DNA from: VGNY01 sp964549635
Lineage (GTDB): Bacteria > Chloroflexota > Dehalococcoidia > GIF9 > UBA5629
DNA: 64,000 nt
Reading direction: 5' to 3'
Assembly (NCBI GenBank): GCA_964549635.1
Contig: CAZJVJ010000005.1
Span: forward strand, 42,425 to 106,424
Made by a program: the position numbers and the translations under genes. The notes under the pieces were generated by a model. It was not told where the DNA came from. It was given only the letters and a program-made list of their open reading frames with translations, and did no database searches. Positions 33,962-42,144 of the stretch are shown here, in pieces; the stretch's first letter is position 1, and every line of letters begins with the position of its first letter.

Positions 33962-35392
33962 TTATATTTCCTGGATGACCTCGTTGTCAGCTGAGATGAC
34001 CTGTATGCGGAGTGGCATTTGGCCGATGGCATGTGTTGAACAAGACAGGCATGGGTCGTAGCAGCGAATAGCCACCTCAACCCGGTTCAGTATACCTTCA
34101 GTGACCTTACCGTTTTTAATGTACTCTTTAGCTACTGCGTGTACTGCCTTGTTCATGGCAGCATTGTTATTGCCGGTGGCTACGATGAGGTTCGCTTTAA
34201 GGATCTTTCCTGTCTCATCCACCCAGTAGTGATGGAATAAAGTGCCCCTTGGGGCTTCTATGACACCAACACCTTGGTCATTGTATTTATCTGAAGTAAC
34301 TATCAAGTCGGTTGAGCAAATGTCCTTGTCCTCTAATAGTTGACGTGTTCTTTCGATGGCGTAAATCAGTTCTACCAGACGCGCATAGTGATAGTACAAT
34401 GACCCTTCTACCACGCCATTATCACCGAGTTTCTTAAAATTCTTGAGTTCGGAGCTGGCTAGAGGTGTGGATATTCCTTGGCTGACATTAAGTCTACCTA
34501 GTGGCCCTGTTCGATAAATGCCTTTGGGGTAGCCCAACTTTTTATAAAATGGGAACTTGAGATAGGACCAGTCCTCCACATACTCACTGATTATATCCAG
34601 GTAGTTTGAAGGGTTAAACTGGTTTTCAAGAACTTTTCCTTTCTGGTCAATCAGCCTCAACTTGCCATCGTAAAACTCCAGGTTGTTATTTTTATCAACC
34701 AGCCCGAGATAACCCGTTGGGAAACTAGCACAGGTACACACAAAATCTTTGTCTTTGTCGTAATAGCTTTTAAGGATGTCTAAAGCAATTTGGGCGTCAG
34801 CAATTGCCCAATCTATCTGCTTCAGAAAGTGGTCTCTATCGGCAACAGATAGAGCTGTATTCATTCCGCCGGGTACAGCCCCATTGGGGTGGATTTTTTT
34901 GCCTCCAAGCTTTTGGATGATTGTCTGGCCAAAGCTGCGGAGCCTTACACCTTTTGTGGCAAGTTCTGGATTCTCAGCGATCACACCAATTACGTTCCTT
35001 TTTGCCGGTTCGGCATCCATACCCAAAAGTAGATCTGGGCTGGCTAGGTGGAAAAAATGAAGGGCATGCGACTGGATATATTGTCCCATGTGCATAAGCT
35101 CGCGCAATAGTTTGGCCGGGCGCGTTAACTCAACGCCCAAAATTTCGTCGCATGCCTTAGCTGATGCTAGGTGATGGCTGACTGGGCAGATGCCACAGAT
35201 CCTGGGTGTGATCGCTGGCATTTCCCAAAATACTCTACCCTCGCAGAACTTTTCGAAACCTCGGAACTGGGTCACATGAAATTTAGCATCAGCCACGTTA
35301 CCTTCTTCGTCTAGCTGAATAATTACTTTGCCGTGTCCTTCAATGCGACTGACCGGGTTTATTTCGATTGTCTTTTTAACTTCAGTAGCCAT
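33962..35392 (-). CDS. hoxH: [NiFe] hydrogenase large subunit, HoxH-like (group 3)
   Basis: 476 residues holding the Ni-Fe site: L1 RICGICPVSHH with its two Cys, and L2 DPCLSCSTH with the other two. About 22 residues follow the last His, which would be removed by a maturation endopeptidase not found in this window. Blocks EAPRGTLFHHYWVDE and NPVSRIEGHGKV fit cytoplasmic NAD-linked or bidirectional hydrogenases. It is the last gene of the minus-strand operon HoxE, HoxF::GltD, HoxU, HoxY, HoxH, and GAGGAG precedes the ATG. Confidence 0.95.
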   Translation of the reverse strand: MATEVKKTIEINPVSRIEGHGKVIIQLDEEGNVADAKFHVTQFRGFEKFCEGRVFWEMPAITPRICGICPVSHHLASAKACDEILGVELTRPAKLLRELMHMGQYIQSHALHFFHLASPDLLLGMDAEPAKRNVIGVIAENPELATKGVRLRSFGQTIIQKLGGKKIHPNGAVPGGMNTALSVADRDHFLKQIDWAIADAQIALDILKSYYDKDKDFVCTCASFPTGYLGLVDKNNNLEFYDGKLRLIDQKGKVLENQFNPSNYLDIISEYVEDWSYLKFPFYKKLGYPKGIYRTGPLGRLNVSQGISTPLASSELKNFKKLGDNGVVEGSLYYHYARLVELIYAIERTRQLLEDKDICSTDLIVTSDKYNDQGVGVIEAPRGTLFHHYWVDETGKILKANLIVATGNNNAAMNKAVHAVAKEYIKNGKVTEGILNRVEVAIRCYDPCLSCSTHAIGQMPLRIQVISADNEVIQEI

Positions 35393-35408
35393 GTCTGCTC
35401 CTCTTTTT

Positions 35409-35945
35409 CTAATCGAATCGCATCATGTCGCTGGGCAGAACCGGAATTCTGCCAGCCAGCAATTCTTTCAATGCATACAGTATAGTGCCAGCTTCGGGGG
35501 GACAGCCTGGAACGTAGCAATCCACTTTAACCACATGATTGACAGGTTTTACCTGGTCGAGGAGTGCCGGCACACCTGGTGGGCGTGGGATTTTGCCTTT
35601 GTAGGTGCTTTCAGTCTCGATATAACCACGTTTAAGCACCTCATCCTTGTTAAACGTGCTGCGCATCGCGCATACGCCACCGAAGCAAGCACAATTCCCC
35701 CAGGCCATAAGGATCTTACAATGCGCCCTTAGTTCCTTAAGCACTTCTTCCTCTTCGGTATTGCCGACAGAGCCTTCGACAATGCCGACATCTACTGGCT
35801 CGATTTCTTTTATATCGGTTATTGGACTTCTTGAAAATTCGACTAGGTTTGCCAGCTCAATTATAGCCTCGTCGATGTCCAGGAACGACATGTGACAGCC
35901 AGCACAACCTTCCAACCAAATGGTAGCTACTCTGACCTTTGCCAT
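35409..35945 (-). CDS. hoxY: [NiFe] hydrogenase small subunit, HoxY-like
   Basis: 178 residues, the short type without a Tat signal. The proximal [4Fe-4S] ligands are in LEGCAGCHMSFLD, WGNCACFGGVC and YVPGCPPEAG. It transfers electrons from the Ni-Fe site of HoxH to the diaphorase subunits. AAGGAG is 9 nt before the ATG; 16 bp separate it from hoxH and 27 bp from hoxU. Confidence 0.95.
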   Translation of the reverse strand: MAKVRVATIWLEGCAGCHMSFLDIDEAIIELANLVEFSRSPITDIKEIEPVDVGIVEGSVGNTEEEEVLKELRAHCKILMAWGNCACFGGVCAMRSTFNKDEVLKRGYIETESTYKGKIPRPPGVPALLDQVKPVNHVVKVDCYVPGCPPEAGTILYALKELLAGRIPVLPSDMMRFD

Positions 35946-35972
35946 TCGCTTTAACTCCTTATCTTCAAATTA

Positions 35973-37964
35973 CTACTTTCTTAGACGTTTTGAGATTTCA
36001 CTAAGGATTTCTGCATTTGTCTTAATGCTGTCAGGTGGCCTAACAAGGCGCGAGGTTGACTTGGTTGTACCATCCAGTGTGGTATATTGTTCACCTGTTT
36101 CTGTCCAGATAGGTGATGGCAGTATCACTTGAGCTTTGGAAGCCGCGGGTGAGAGATAGCTGGACTGCACCACTATGAACTCTATTCCTTTAGGCAGTTT
36201 TAATATTTTAGAAAACTGTGTCTGGTCATCAGCTAGGAGCAAATACAGACACTTTACATCACTTTTCACCAGGTTATCTATAATGGATTCAGAAGGGTTA
36301 GCTATACCCATGTCCCAGGCCCCACGACTATTCCCGGCAGGTTTCAGCGATATGATTTTTGGTTTTCCTGTGTTCTGGTTTCCAGAGATTGTTGCCAGGT
36401 TAAGAAGTGATGTTACCAATCCGGGGTTGTTGAGTTGTAGAATACCGTCGCCGTAAATGATAAGGCTGTGCTTTGACCTGCTGATTATATCAGCAGCTTG
36501 TAGAAGGCTATCGGCACTAATTCCAGCCTGTTCGCTGCTTCGTTTTACGTCAATGCCTTTAAGGTGAGCTTTAATTTTCGTCGCTTGGGCTGAATCTTTC
36601 ACAGAGCCGTTATCTATTACGGCTTTGGTCAGAAGACTTAGAGCCAATTCCTCTTTGCCTTTTTTAGGCTTTAACCATAGCTTAGCATGGTAAGGGAACC
36701 CGTTTTGTGATGTGTCGATGACAATAAGTGTTGCCTTATTCTGCCTTACTGTCCTGGAGATATAAGAACCAGCTACAGGGTGGCTTTCAAAAGGATTAGC
36801 TCCCACTACAAGTATACAGTCGGCTTGGAGTATTTCCTCCAGTGTGGTCTCTATGTCCAGTCCTGACCGTTCCTGATAGGTAGTGATGCCTTGCAAACTC
36901 GTTCTAAAAGCATCTCCGTCAAGCGTGTCAAGAAGCTTGCTGCCGAGAGCATTGGTTATAAAGTCTTTGAAAGCTTTGAGAGAGTCATTGCCAACCTGAC
37001 TCGATGCTATACCGGCTATACTATTATTGCCGTGTCGTGCCTTCAATTCGGCGAGCCTCTTTGCTGTTAAATCTATGGCTTCGTTCAAGGGGCACGGTTG
37101 AAGATTACCATCACTATTTCTTACCATTGCTGTCTCGATTCGCTTGTTATTTTTGTACAGCGGAGTGAAACGCCCCTTGTAGCAAAGTATACCGCGATTG
37201 GACGTCAGGCTGGGGCTATCAATACGAACTAGCCTGTTATCTTTAATCAGTGCTTCTATGTCACAGCCAACTCCACATAGTGGGCATACACTGCTTACCT
37301 TCTGGCACTCATCGGACCTGCCCTTGTAGGCACTAGTTTTAGAAAATATGGCACCTGTGGGACAGACTTGGAAGCAAGCCCCGCAGGAGATACAGGATGA
37401 CGTACCTAAAGGTTGATTGAGGTCAGCAACAACCATGTCCTTCCAACCGCGATTGCCAAAGTCCAGGGTGTGTATTCCCACGACTTCATCGCAGGTTCTG
37501 ATACATCTACCGCATAAGATACACCGATTGTGGTCAATAACTAGGTATTTGTTAACTGAATCTACTGGTAGAGCTGGCCAGGAATACGGATAGCGGACAT
37601 TGTCCATCTGATACTTGTAAGCGAGTTGTTGCAGTTCACAGTCGCCGCTAACTACACATTGAGCACAGACATGGTTGCGTTCGGTGAACATCAGTTCCAA
37701 GATGAGACGGCGGTATTTTTCCAGCATTTCATTGTGTGTATATATTACCAAGCCATCGCGAGCCGGATAGGTACATGCAGGCACCGGTCTTCTTTCCCGC
37801 TCAATTTCGACGATGCACAGCCGACAGGCGCCGACATCACTCAATCCCTTATAATGGCAAAGAGTTGGCAAATCAATACCATTAGCTTGGCAGATTTCCA
37901 AGACAGTGTCTCCCTCTTTGCCTTTTACCTGTTTACCATTGATTGTTAGAGTTATCTCTTTCAT
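35973..37964 (-). CDS. HoxU/NuoG-like iron-sulfur subunit with MopB-like domain
   Basis: 663 residues. The N-terminal part resembles HoxU ([2Fe-2S] with CHYKGLSDVGACRLC; CAQCVVSGDCEL; CILCGRCIRTC; CISCGACFQVC) and continues into a MopB [4Fe-4S] site (CPLCGVGCDIE, then GILCYKG) and a MopB domain without the C-terminal pterin-binding part. No Cys/Sec ligand is seen where FDH has one. It is longer than classical HoxU and resembles the FDH-like protein at 3771-6422 in layout. The ATG is 2 bp after the HoxF::GltD stop. It wires electrons between HoxY and the FMN subunit. Confidence 0.88.
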   Translation of the reverse strand: MKEITLTINGKQVKGKEGDTVLEICQANGIDLPTLCHYKGLSDVGACRLCIVEIERERRPVPACTYPARDGLVIYTHNEMLEKYRRLILELMFTERNHVCAQCVVSGDCELQQLAYKYQMDNVRYPYSWPALPVDSVNKYLVIDHNRCILCGRCIRTCDEVVGIHTLDFGNRGWKDMVVADLNQPLGTSSCISCGACFQVCPTGAIFSKTSAYKGRSDECQKVSSVCPLCGVGCDIEALIKDNRLVRIDSPSLTSNRGILCYKGRFTPLYKNNKRIETAMVRNSDGNLQPCPLNEAIDLTAKRLAELKARHGNNSIAGIASSQVGNDSLKAFKDFITNALGSKLLDTLDGDAFRTSLQGITTYQERSGLDIETTLEEILQADCILVVGANPFESHPVAGSYISRTVRQNKATLIVIDTSQNGFPYHAKLWLKPKKGKEELALSLLTKAVIDNGSVKDSAQATKIKAHLKGIDVKRSSEQAGISADSLLQAADIISRSKHSLIIYGDGILQLNNPGLVTSLLNLATISGNQNTGKPKIISLKPAGNSRGAWDMGIANPSESIIDNLVKSDVKCLYLLLADDQTQFSKILKLPKGIEFIVVQSSYLSPAASKAQVILPSPIWTETGEQYTTLDGTTKSTSRLVRPPDSIKTNAEILSEISKRLRK

Positions 37965-37966
37965 GT

Positions 37967-40900
37967 CTATTCTCCTACCTCAAGGTCGCATCTTAGGCAT
38001 CGGCTAGCCTCTTTCCTTGCCTCATTTGCATCATAAGGCAAGACCACTTCTTTAAAGGAAGTTTTTCTATCAGCGAGAGTCACCTCCGCAATTTTCACCC
38101 TGGGCTGTTCCTTGAGCTCTTCATCGGTAGGTGGTACTGAGGGTACGGCTATTGGCTCATAGCCATTGCGTTCTACTATTGGTGTGAGTTCTTCCCCGCG
38201 GAGGTATCGTCCTATTGAGCAGGCAGCCCGTTGACCAGCGGCGATTGCTTCGATTACGGTCGCTGCCCCGCTAACCGCATCTCCTCCAGCAAAAACTCCT
38301 TTACGGCCAGTTGCAAGAGTCCTCCGGTCGGCTATTATTGTTCCGCCCTTGGTTATGTCTATCCCGTCGCCTTTCAAGAAAGATGTATCCGGTCTCTGGC
38401 CTGTTGCCTTGATAACTGTATCGACTTGCATAATGTATTCTGAGCCAGCTAATGGGTAAGGCGTCTTTCTACCGCTTCTATCGAATTCTTTCAGTTCCAT
38501 ACGTATACATTCGAGGGCGTCAACTTTGTTGTTGTTACCTAACACCTTCACCGGTGCTGTCAAGCAATGAATGTGTATACCTTCTGCTTCGGCAGCCTCG
38601 ATTTCCTCTTCTATTGCTGGCATGTCTCTTTTTTCTCTCCGATAAAGGATGTGCACCTCTTTGGCTCCTTTTCTCAAAGCTACCCTAGCAGCGTCTATAG
38701 CCGAGTTACCACCACCGACCACAGCTACCTTCTGGCCCACCTTAATTTCCTTTCCGAGAAGTGTTTCTCTGAGGAAGTCAATAGCGTCATAAACGCCATC
38801 CATGTCTTCACCCGGGATCCCCATTTTGTCTCCTTTGTGGGCACCGGTAGCTATGAATACAGCTTTATAACCATCTTTAAATAACGAGTCGATGTCGTTT
38901 ACCGGTGTGTTAAGTCTTATTTCAACCCCGAGCTTTTTAATTGTTTCGATCTCTTTATTGAGTATTTTTTTCGGGAGACGATATTCTGGTATGCCCACCG
39001 CAAGCATTCCACCAGCAACTGGTAGGGCTTCAAATATGGTAACCTGGTAGCCTTCTCTTGCAAGGTCCCAGGCTGCTGATAACCCTGCTGGGCCCGAGCC
39101 AACGATGGCTACTTTTTCCTTACGCTTCTGTTTTATGGTAGGGATGTATTCATGGCCGTGCTCTACTGCATAGTCAGCGACGAACCTTTTTAGGTGCCTT
39201 ATTGAAATGGGGTTTTCAATTTGACCACGTCGGCATTTGCCTTCGCAGGGGTGATGACATACGCGCCCGACGCTTAATGGTAGGGGAAGCCTCTGCATTA
39301 TTAAGTCATAGGCTTTTTCGAACTGCCCTGCCTTTATAAGGGCGACATATCCTGCTACATCCAGACCTACAGGGCATGTGTGCTGGCACGGTGCTTTGAA
39401 TAGGGCTTGACAGACGACTGCTGGACATCTTTTATCTATTATATGCTCTTCATATTCCTGTTTGAAGTGGCGTAGTGTAGTAAGTACCGGGTTAGGTGCC
39501 GTCTGCCCCAAACCGCAAATGGAAGCTGAGCCGACCATCCCAGCTAATTCTTCCAGTGTGGCAAGATCGTCTAGGGTACCTTTGCCGCTTGTGATTTTGG
39601 TCAGCAGCTCAAGCATTTTAGGTATCCCAGCACGACACGGGGTACATTTACCGCAAGACTCGTCCCTGGTGAATTGAAGGAAGAATTTGGCGACATCAAC
39701 CATGCAGCTGTCTTCATCCATTACCACAAGGCCGCCTGAGCCCATGATAGCTCCTAGGGCGGTGACTGCTTCGTAATCAACGGGGGTATTCAGATGTTCG
39801 ATCGGGATAACACCACCCGAGGGTCCACCTATCTGGACGGCTTTGAATTTCTTGCCAGCCGGTATACCACCACCGATGTCAAATACAATGGTGCCAAGGC
39901 TAGTGCCCAATGGAACCTCAACAAGGCCGGTGTTCTTTACTTTACCCACCAGGCACAGTGTTTTTGTGCCTTTGCTCCTTTCAGTTCCTACGCTTCCGAA
40001 CCAATCAGCTCCCTTCCAAATTATTAGTGGGATGTTTGACCAAGTCTCCACATTATTGAGAGTGGTGGGTTTACCGAAAAGCCCTTTGATGGCTGGAAAT
40101 GGTGGTCGCTGGCGCGGATTGCCTCGTTTTCCTTCAATTGAGATTAGGAGAGCGGTTTCCTCACCGCATACGAAGGCACCAGCACCTGGGAATATATCAA
40201 TGTCGAATTCAAAGCCCGTGCCCAGGATATTTTTACCCAGTAGACCATATTCTCTAGCCTGATTTATTGCGTGGCTTAAAGTCTCTATAGCAAGAGGGTA
40301 TTCAGCTCTGACGTACGCATATCCTTGGCGCACGTTGCCTATGGCATAAGCGCCTATTGCCATCCCCTCTATTATTGAGTGCGGATTACCCTCAAGAACG
40401 GCTCGGTTCATGTAAGCGCCGGGGTCGCCTTCATCACCGTTGCAAACAACATATTTTTCGTCACCCGGGGCGTTGCGTACAAAAGTCCATTTCGTAGCCG
40501 TAGGGAAACCGGCACCTCCGCGTCCTCTTAAAGCAGCTCGGCCGACTTCTTGGATAATTTCATCTGGTGTCATCTGCGTCAAAGCTTTAGCCAGAGCCTG
40601 GTAGCCGTCTCTGGCAATATATTCTTCTATACTCATGGGGTCGAGGTCTTGGTTGTGCATTATTCTTATCTCTTGCAGTTTGAGCAGAGGATCATTAGTA
40701 TCTAGTTGCCATTCACCTATCACCTTATTTTTAATAAGGTGTTGCTCGATAACCTTTGGGACCTTATCTTCGGTGAGGTCATAATAGATTACCTTCCCAT
40801 TTCCAGGTTGGACAACTGTAACCACAGGCTCCCGGTCGCACAATCCAATGCAGGCTGCTTTCAAGATTGTAACGTTTGACAATTTATAGTTTGCTACTCC

Positions 40901-41056
40901 GCGGTAGAAAGCCTCGAGAACACGGTTTGCCCCCGAAGAAATACCACAGGTTCCGAGATGAACCTTTACTTGGGTTTTTCTATCTTGTTCTGCTAACCTC
41001 TCGCGGATTTTGTCTCTGAGCTTCGTGAGTTCCTCTACAGACGCAAGTGGTGTCAT
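37967..41056 (-). CDS. HoxF/NuoF-like FMN subunit fused to GltD-like FAD/NAD(P) oxidoreductase
   Basis: 1029 residues, colinear with the fusion at 6902-9964. N-terminal thioredoxin-like domain (LGTCGISSGANRV, then CIGLC; one of the usual four Cys is Ser), NuoF module with GRGGAGFPTATKW, NGDEGDPGAYMNR and CGKCTPC, then GltD part with CQHTCPVGLDVA, CHHPCEGKC, FAD loop VGSGPAGLSAA, NAD(P) loop GGGNSAIDAA and final RCLRCDLE. It oxidises or reduces NAD(H) for the hydrogenase, and the GltD part supplies a second pyridine-nucleotide site. The gene is 12 bp after hoxE. Confidence 0.93.
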   Translation of the reverse strand: MTPLASVEELTKLRDKIRERLAEQDRKTQVKVHLGTCGISSGANRVLEAFYRGVANYKLSNVTILKAACIGLCDREPVVTVVQPGNGKVIYYDLTEDKVPKVIEQHLIKNKVIGEWQLDTNDPLLKLQEIRIMHNQDLDPMSIEEYIARDGYQALAKALTQMTPDEIIQEVGRAALRGRGGAGFPTATKWTFVRNAPGDEKYVVCNGDEGDPGAYMNRAVLEGNPHSIIEGMAIGAYAIGNVRQGYAYVRAEYPLAIETLSHAINQAREYGLLGKNILGTGFEFDIDIFPGAGAFVCGEETALLISIEGKRGNPRQRPPFPAIKGLFGKPTTLNNVETWSNIPLIIWKGADWFGSVGTERSKGTKTLCLVGKVKNTGLVEVPLGTSLGTIVFDIGGGIPAGKKFKAVQIGGPSGGVIPIEHLNTPVDYEAVTALGAIMGSGGLVVMDEDSCMVDVAKFFLQFTRDESCGKCTPCRAGIPKMLELLTKITSGKGTLDDLATLEELAGMVGSASICGLGQTAPNPVLTTLRHFKQEYEEHIIDKRCPAVVCQALFKAPCQHTCPVGLDVAGYVALIKAGQFEKAYDLIMQRLPLPLSVGRVCHHPCEGKCRRGQIENPISIRHLKRFVADYAVEHGHEYIPTIKQKRKEKVAIVGSGPAGLSAAWDLAREGYQVTIFEALPVAGGMLAVGIPEYRLPKKILNKEIETIKKLGVEIRLNTPVNDIDSLFKDGYKAVFIATGAHKGDKMGIPGEDMDGVYDAIDFLRETLLGKEIKVGQKVAVVGGGNSAIDAARVALRKGAKEVHILYRREKRDMPAIEEEIEAAEAEGIHIHCLTAPVKVLGNNNKVDALECIRMELKEFDRSGRKTPYPLAGSEYIMQVDTVIKATGQRPDTSFLKGDGIDITKGGTIIADRRTLATGRKGVFAGGDAVSGAATVIEAIAAGQRAACSIGRYLRGEELTPIVERNGYEPIAVPSVPPTDEELKEQPRVKIAEVTLADRKTSFKEVVLPYDANEARKEASRCLRCDLEVGE

Positions 41057-41068
41057 CCTACTATACTC

Positions 41069-41581
41069 CTATCGATATGCGCTCAAAATCTTTTTCAACT
41101 GACTTGGTTTAACTTTTCTGTGAACATCTTCTTTTATTGCTAGCACCGGAGATAACCCGCAGCATCCGATACATCTTACTGTCTCAAGGGAGAATTTGCC
41201 GTCGGGTGTAATCCCACCGGGCTGAAGTCCAAAATCTTTGTAAAGGGCATCAAGAATTTTTTGTCCACCTTTAACATAACAGCTTGTGCCCATACAGACC
41301 TGTACCACATACTTACCCTTTGGTACCATTGAGAAGAAAGAGTAAAAGCTCGTTATCCCGTACAACTCGCTCAATGGGATTCGCATTTCTCGGGATATTG
41401 CCTCTAGAACCTCAGGCGGCAGGTAGCCGACTAACTGCTGCACTTTTTGAAGTACCCGGATGGGAGCTCCTGCCTGCCCATTGGTAGCTTCAACGATTTT
41501 TCTAATCTGTTGTACTATATCGCTTCTAATCCTGCCCCTCATTTTTTCTTGGGCTGACGTAATACTCCCCTTTTGTTTCAA
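41069..41581 (-). CDS. hoxE: HoxE/NuoE-like [2Fe-2S] subunit
   Basis: About 170 residues with the complex I 24-kDa fold. Ligands: CMGTSC and CIGCC. The segment VLQKVQQLVGYLPPEVLEAI is typical. The ribosome site AAGGAGGTGACC directly precedes TTG 41581, which I choose as start; GTG 41587 lies inside that site. It is the first gene of the hydrogenase operon and is paralogous to the protein at 6415-6900. Confidence 0.9.
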   Translation of the reverse strand: MKQKGSITSAQEKMRGRIRSDIVQQIRKIVEATNGQAGAPIRVLQKVQQLVGYLPPEVLEAISREMRIPLSELYGITSFYSFFSMVPKGKYVVQVCMGTSCYVKGGQKILDALYKDFGLQPGGITPDGKFSLETVRCIGCCGLSPVLAIKEDVHRKVKPSQLKKILSAYR

Positions 41582-41598
41582 GGTCACCTCCTTGCATA

Positions 41599-41612
41599 TT
41601 GCAAATTTGCAA
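41599..41612. promoter_or_regulatory. 14-bp perfect palindrome in the hox leader
   Basis: TTGCAAATTTGCAA is self-complementary and sits just upstream of the hoxE ribosome site. It is a candidate operator or mRNA hairpin; no regulator is assigned. Confidence 0.5.
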
Positions 41613-41682
41613 ATAGACTCTTATTTCGCCTCAATTCGGTCGCTTTCCAGCAATACACCTTTCGAGTTAATCGATTCGTGAT

Positions 41683-41701
41683 GCCTTTTGTGCTAAAAGG
41701 C
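41683..41701 (-). promoter_or_regulatory. Stem-loop at the 5' end of the hox transcript
   Basis: A 7-bp perfect stem (GCCTTTT / AAAAGGC) with a 5-nt loop begins about where transcription from the adjacent TATAAT would start. It could stabilise the mRNA or be a protein site overlapping the start point. Confidence 0.45.
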
Positions 41702-41708
41702 GCAAGAT

Positions 41709-41714
41709 ATTATA
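41709..41714 (-). promoter_or_regulatory. -10 box of the hox operon
   Basis: TATAAT on the minus strand, about 120 nt upstream of hoxE. No good -35 match is seen 16-18 bp further upstream, so an activator or other sigma factor may be needed. Confidence 0.4.
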
Positions 41715-42060
41715 GTAAGAAGTATACAAGGCGTATTGCATCGTCCTTTTTTTCTATTTTCAGTAGTACATTAGACGTATTCAGGAAGCTGCACGTACCT
41801 TACTAAGCATCGTGTAACGCGATTTTTTGGAATGGCTAGTGGATTTTAACATATTGCATCGTTGTTGGCAAAAAGGCTTTCCTTTTCGAGCCTGTGAGCC
41901 AGATTTGCCTTTAAATTAACTAATTCAAATCATAAACTACATTAATCATATGGTTTGCCTATCTATTTAGTTAACGCAACTCCAGCTAAAAATATGAGAC
42001 GTTCGAAAGTAGTAGGTAGAAATACATATTATCGAAGTAAATATACCTAGGCATGAAGGC

Positions 42061-42089
42061 TTGTCTTGGGGAAGGATAATAGGTATAAT
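42061..42089 (+). promoter_or_regulatory. Promoter of the GltD-Mvh hydrogenase operon
   Basis: TTGTCT (42061-42066), 17-bp spacer and a perfect TATAAT (42084-42089). It lies inside an upstream extension of the reading frame and supports translation starting at 42145. Confidence 0.6.
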
Positions 42090-42144
42090 TGCCTTTGCTG
42101 TTGTAAGAACACGGAGAAATCGCGCAAGGAGGTTTAAATTAGAT

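Larger units (their letters stand above)
41588..42060. other. Divergent intergenic region between the two hydrogenase operons
   Basis: Between hoxE (minus strand) and the promoter of the GltD/Mvh operon (plus strand). It is AT-rich and contains a 14-bp palindrome, a hairpin and a minus-strand -10 box, all on the hoxE side. From about 41740 to 42060 I see no gene or recognised motif. Confidence 0.6.

Noticed and set aside
42061..42144. N-terminal extension of the GltD-like protein from TTG 42061
   Set aside because: The stretch holds a TTGTCT-17-TATAAT promoter, and ATG 42145 has a strong ribosome site.
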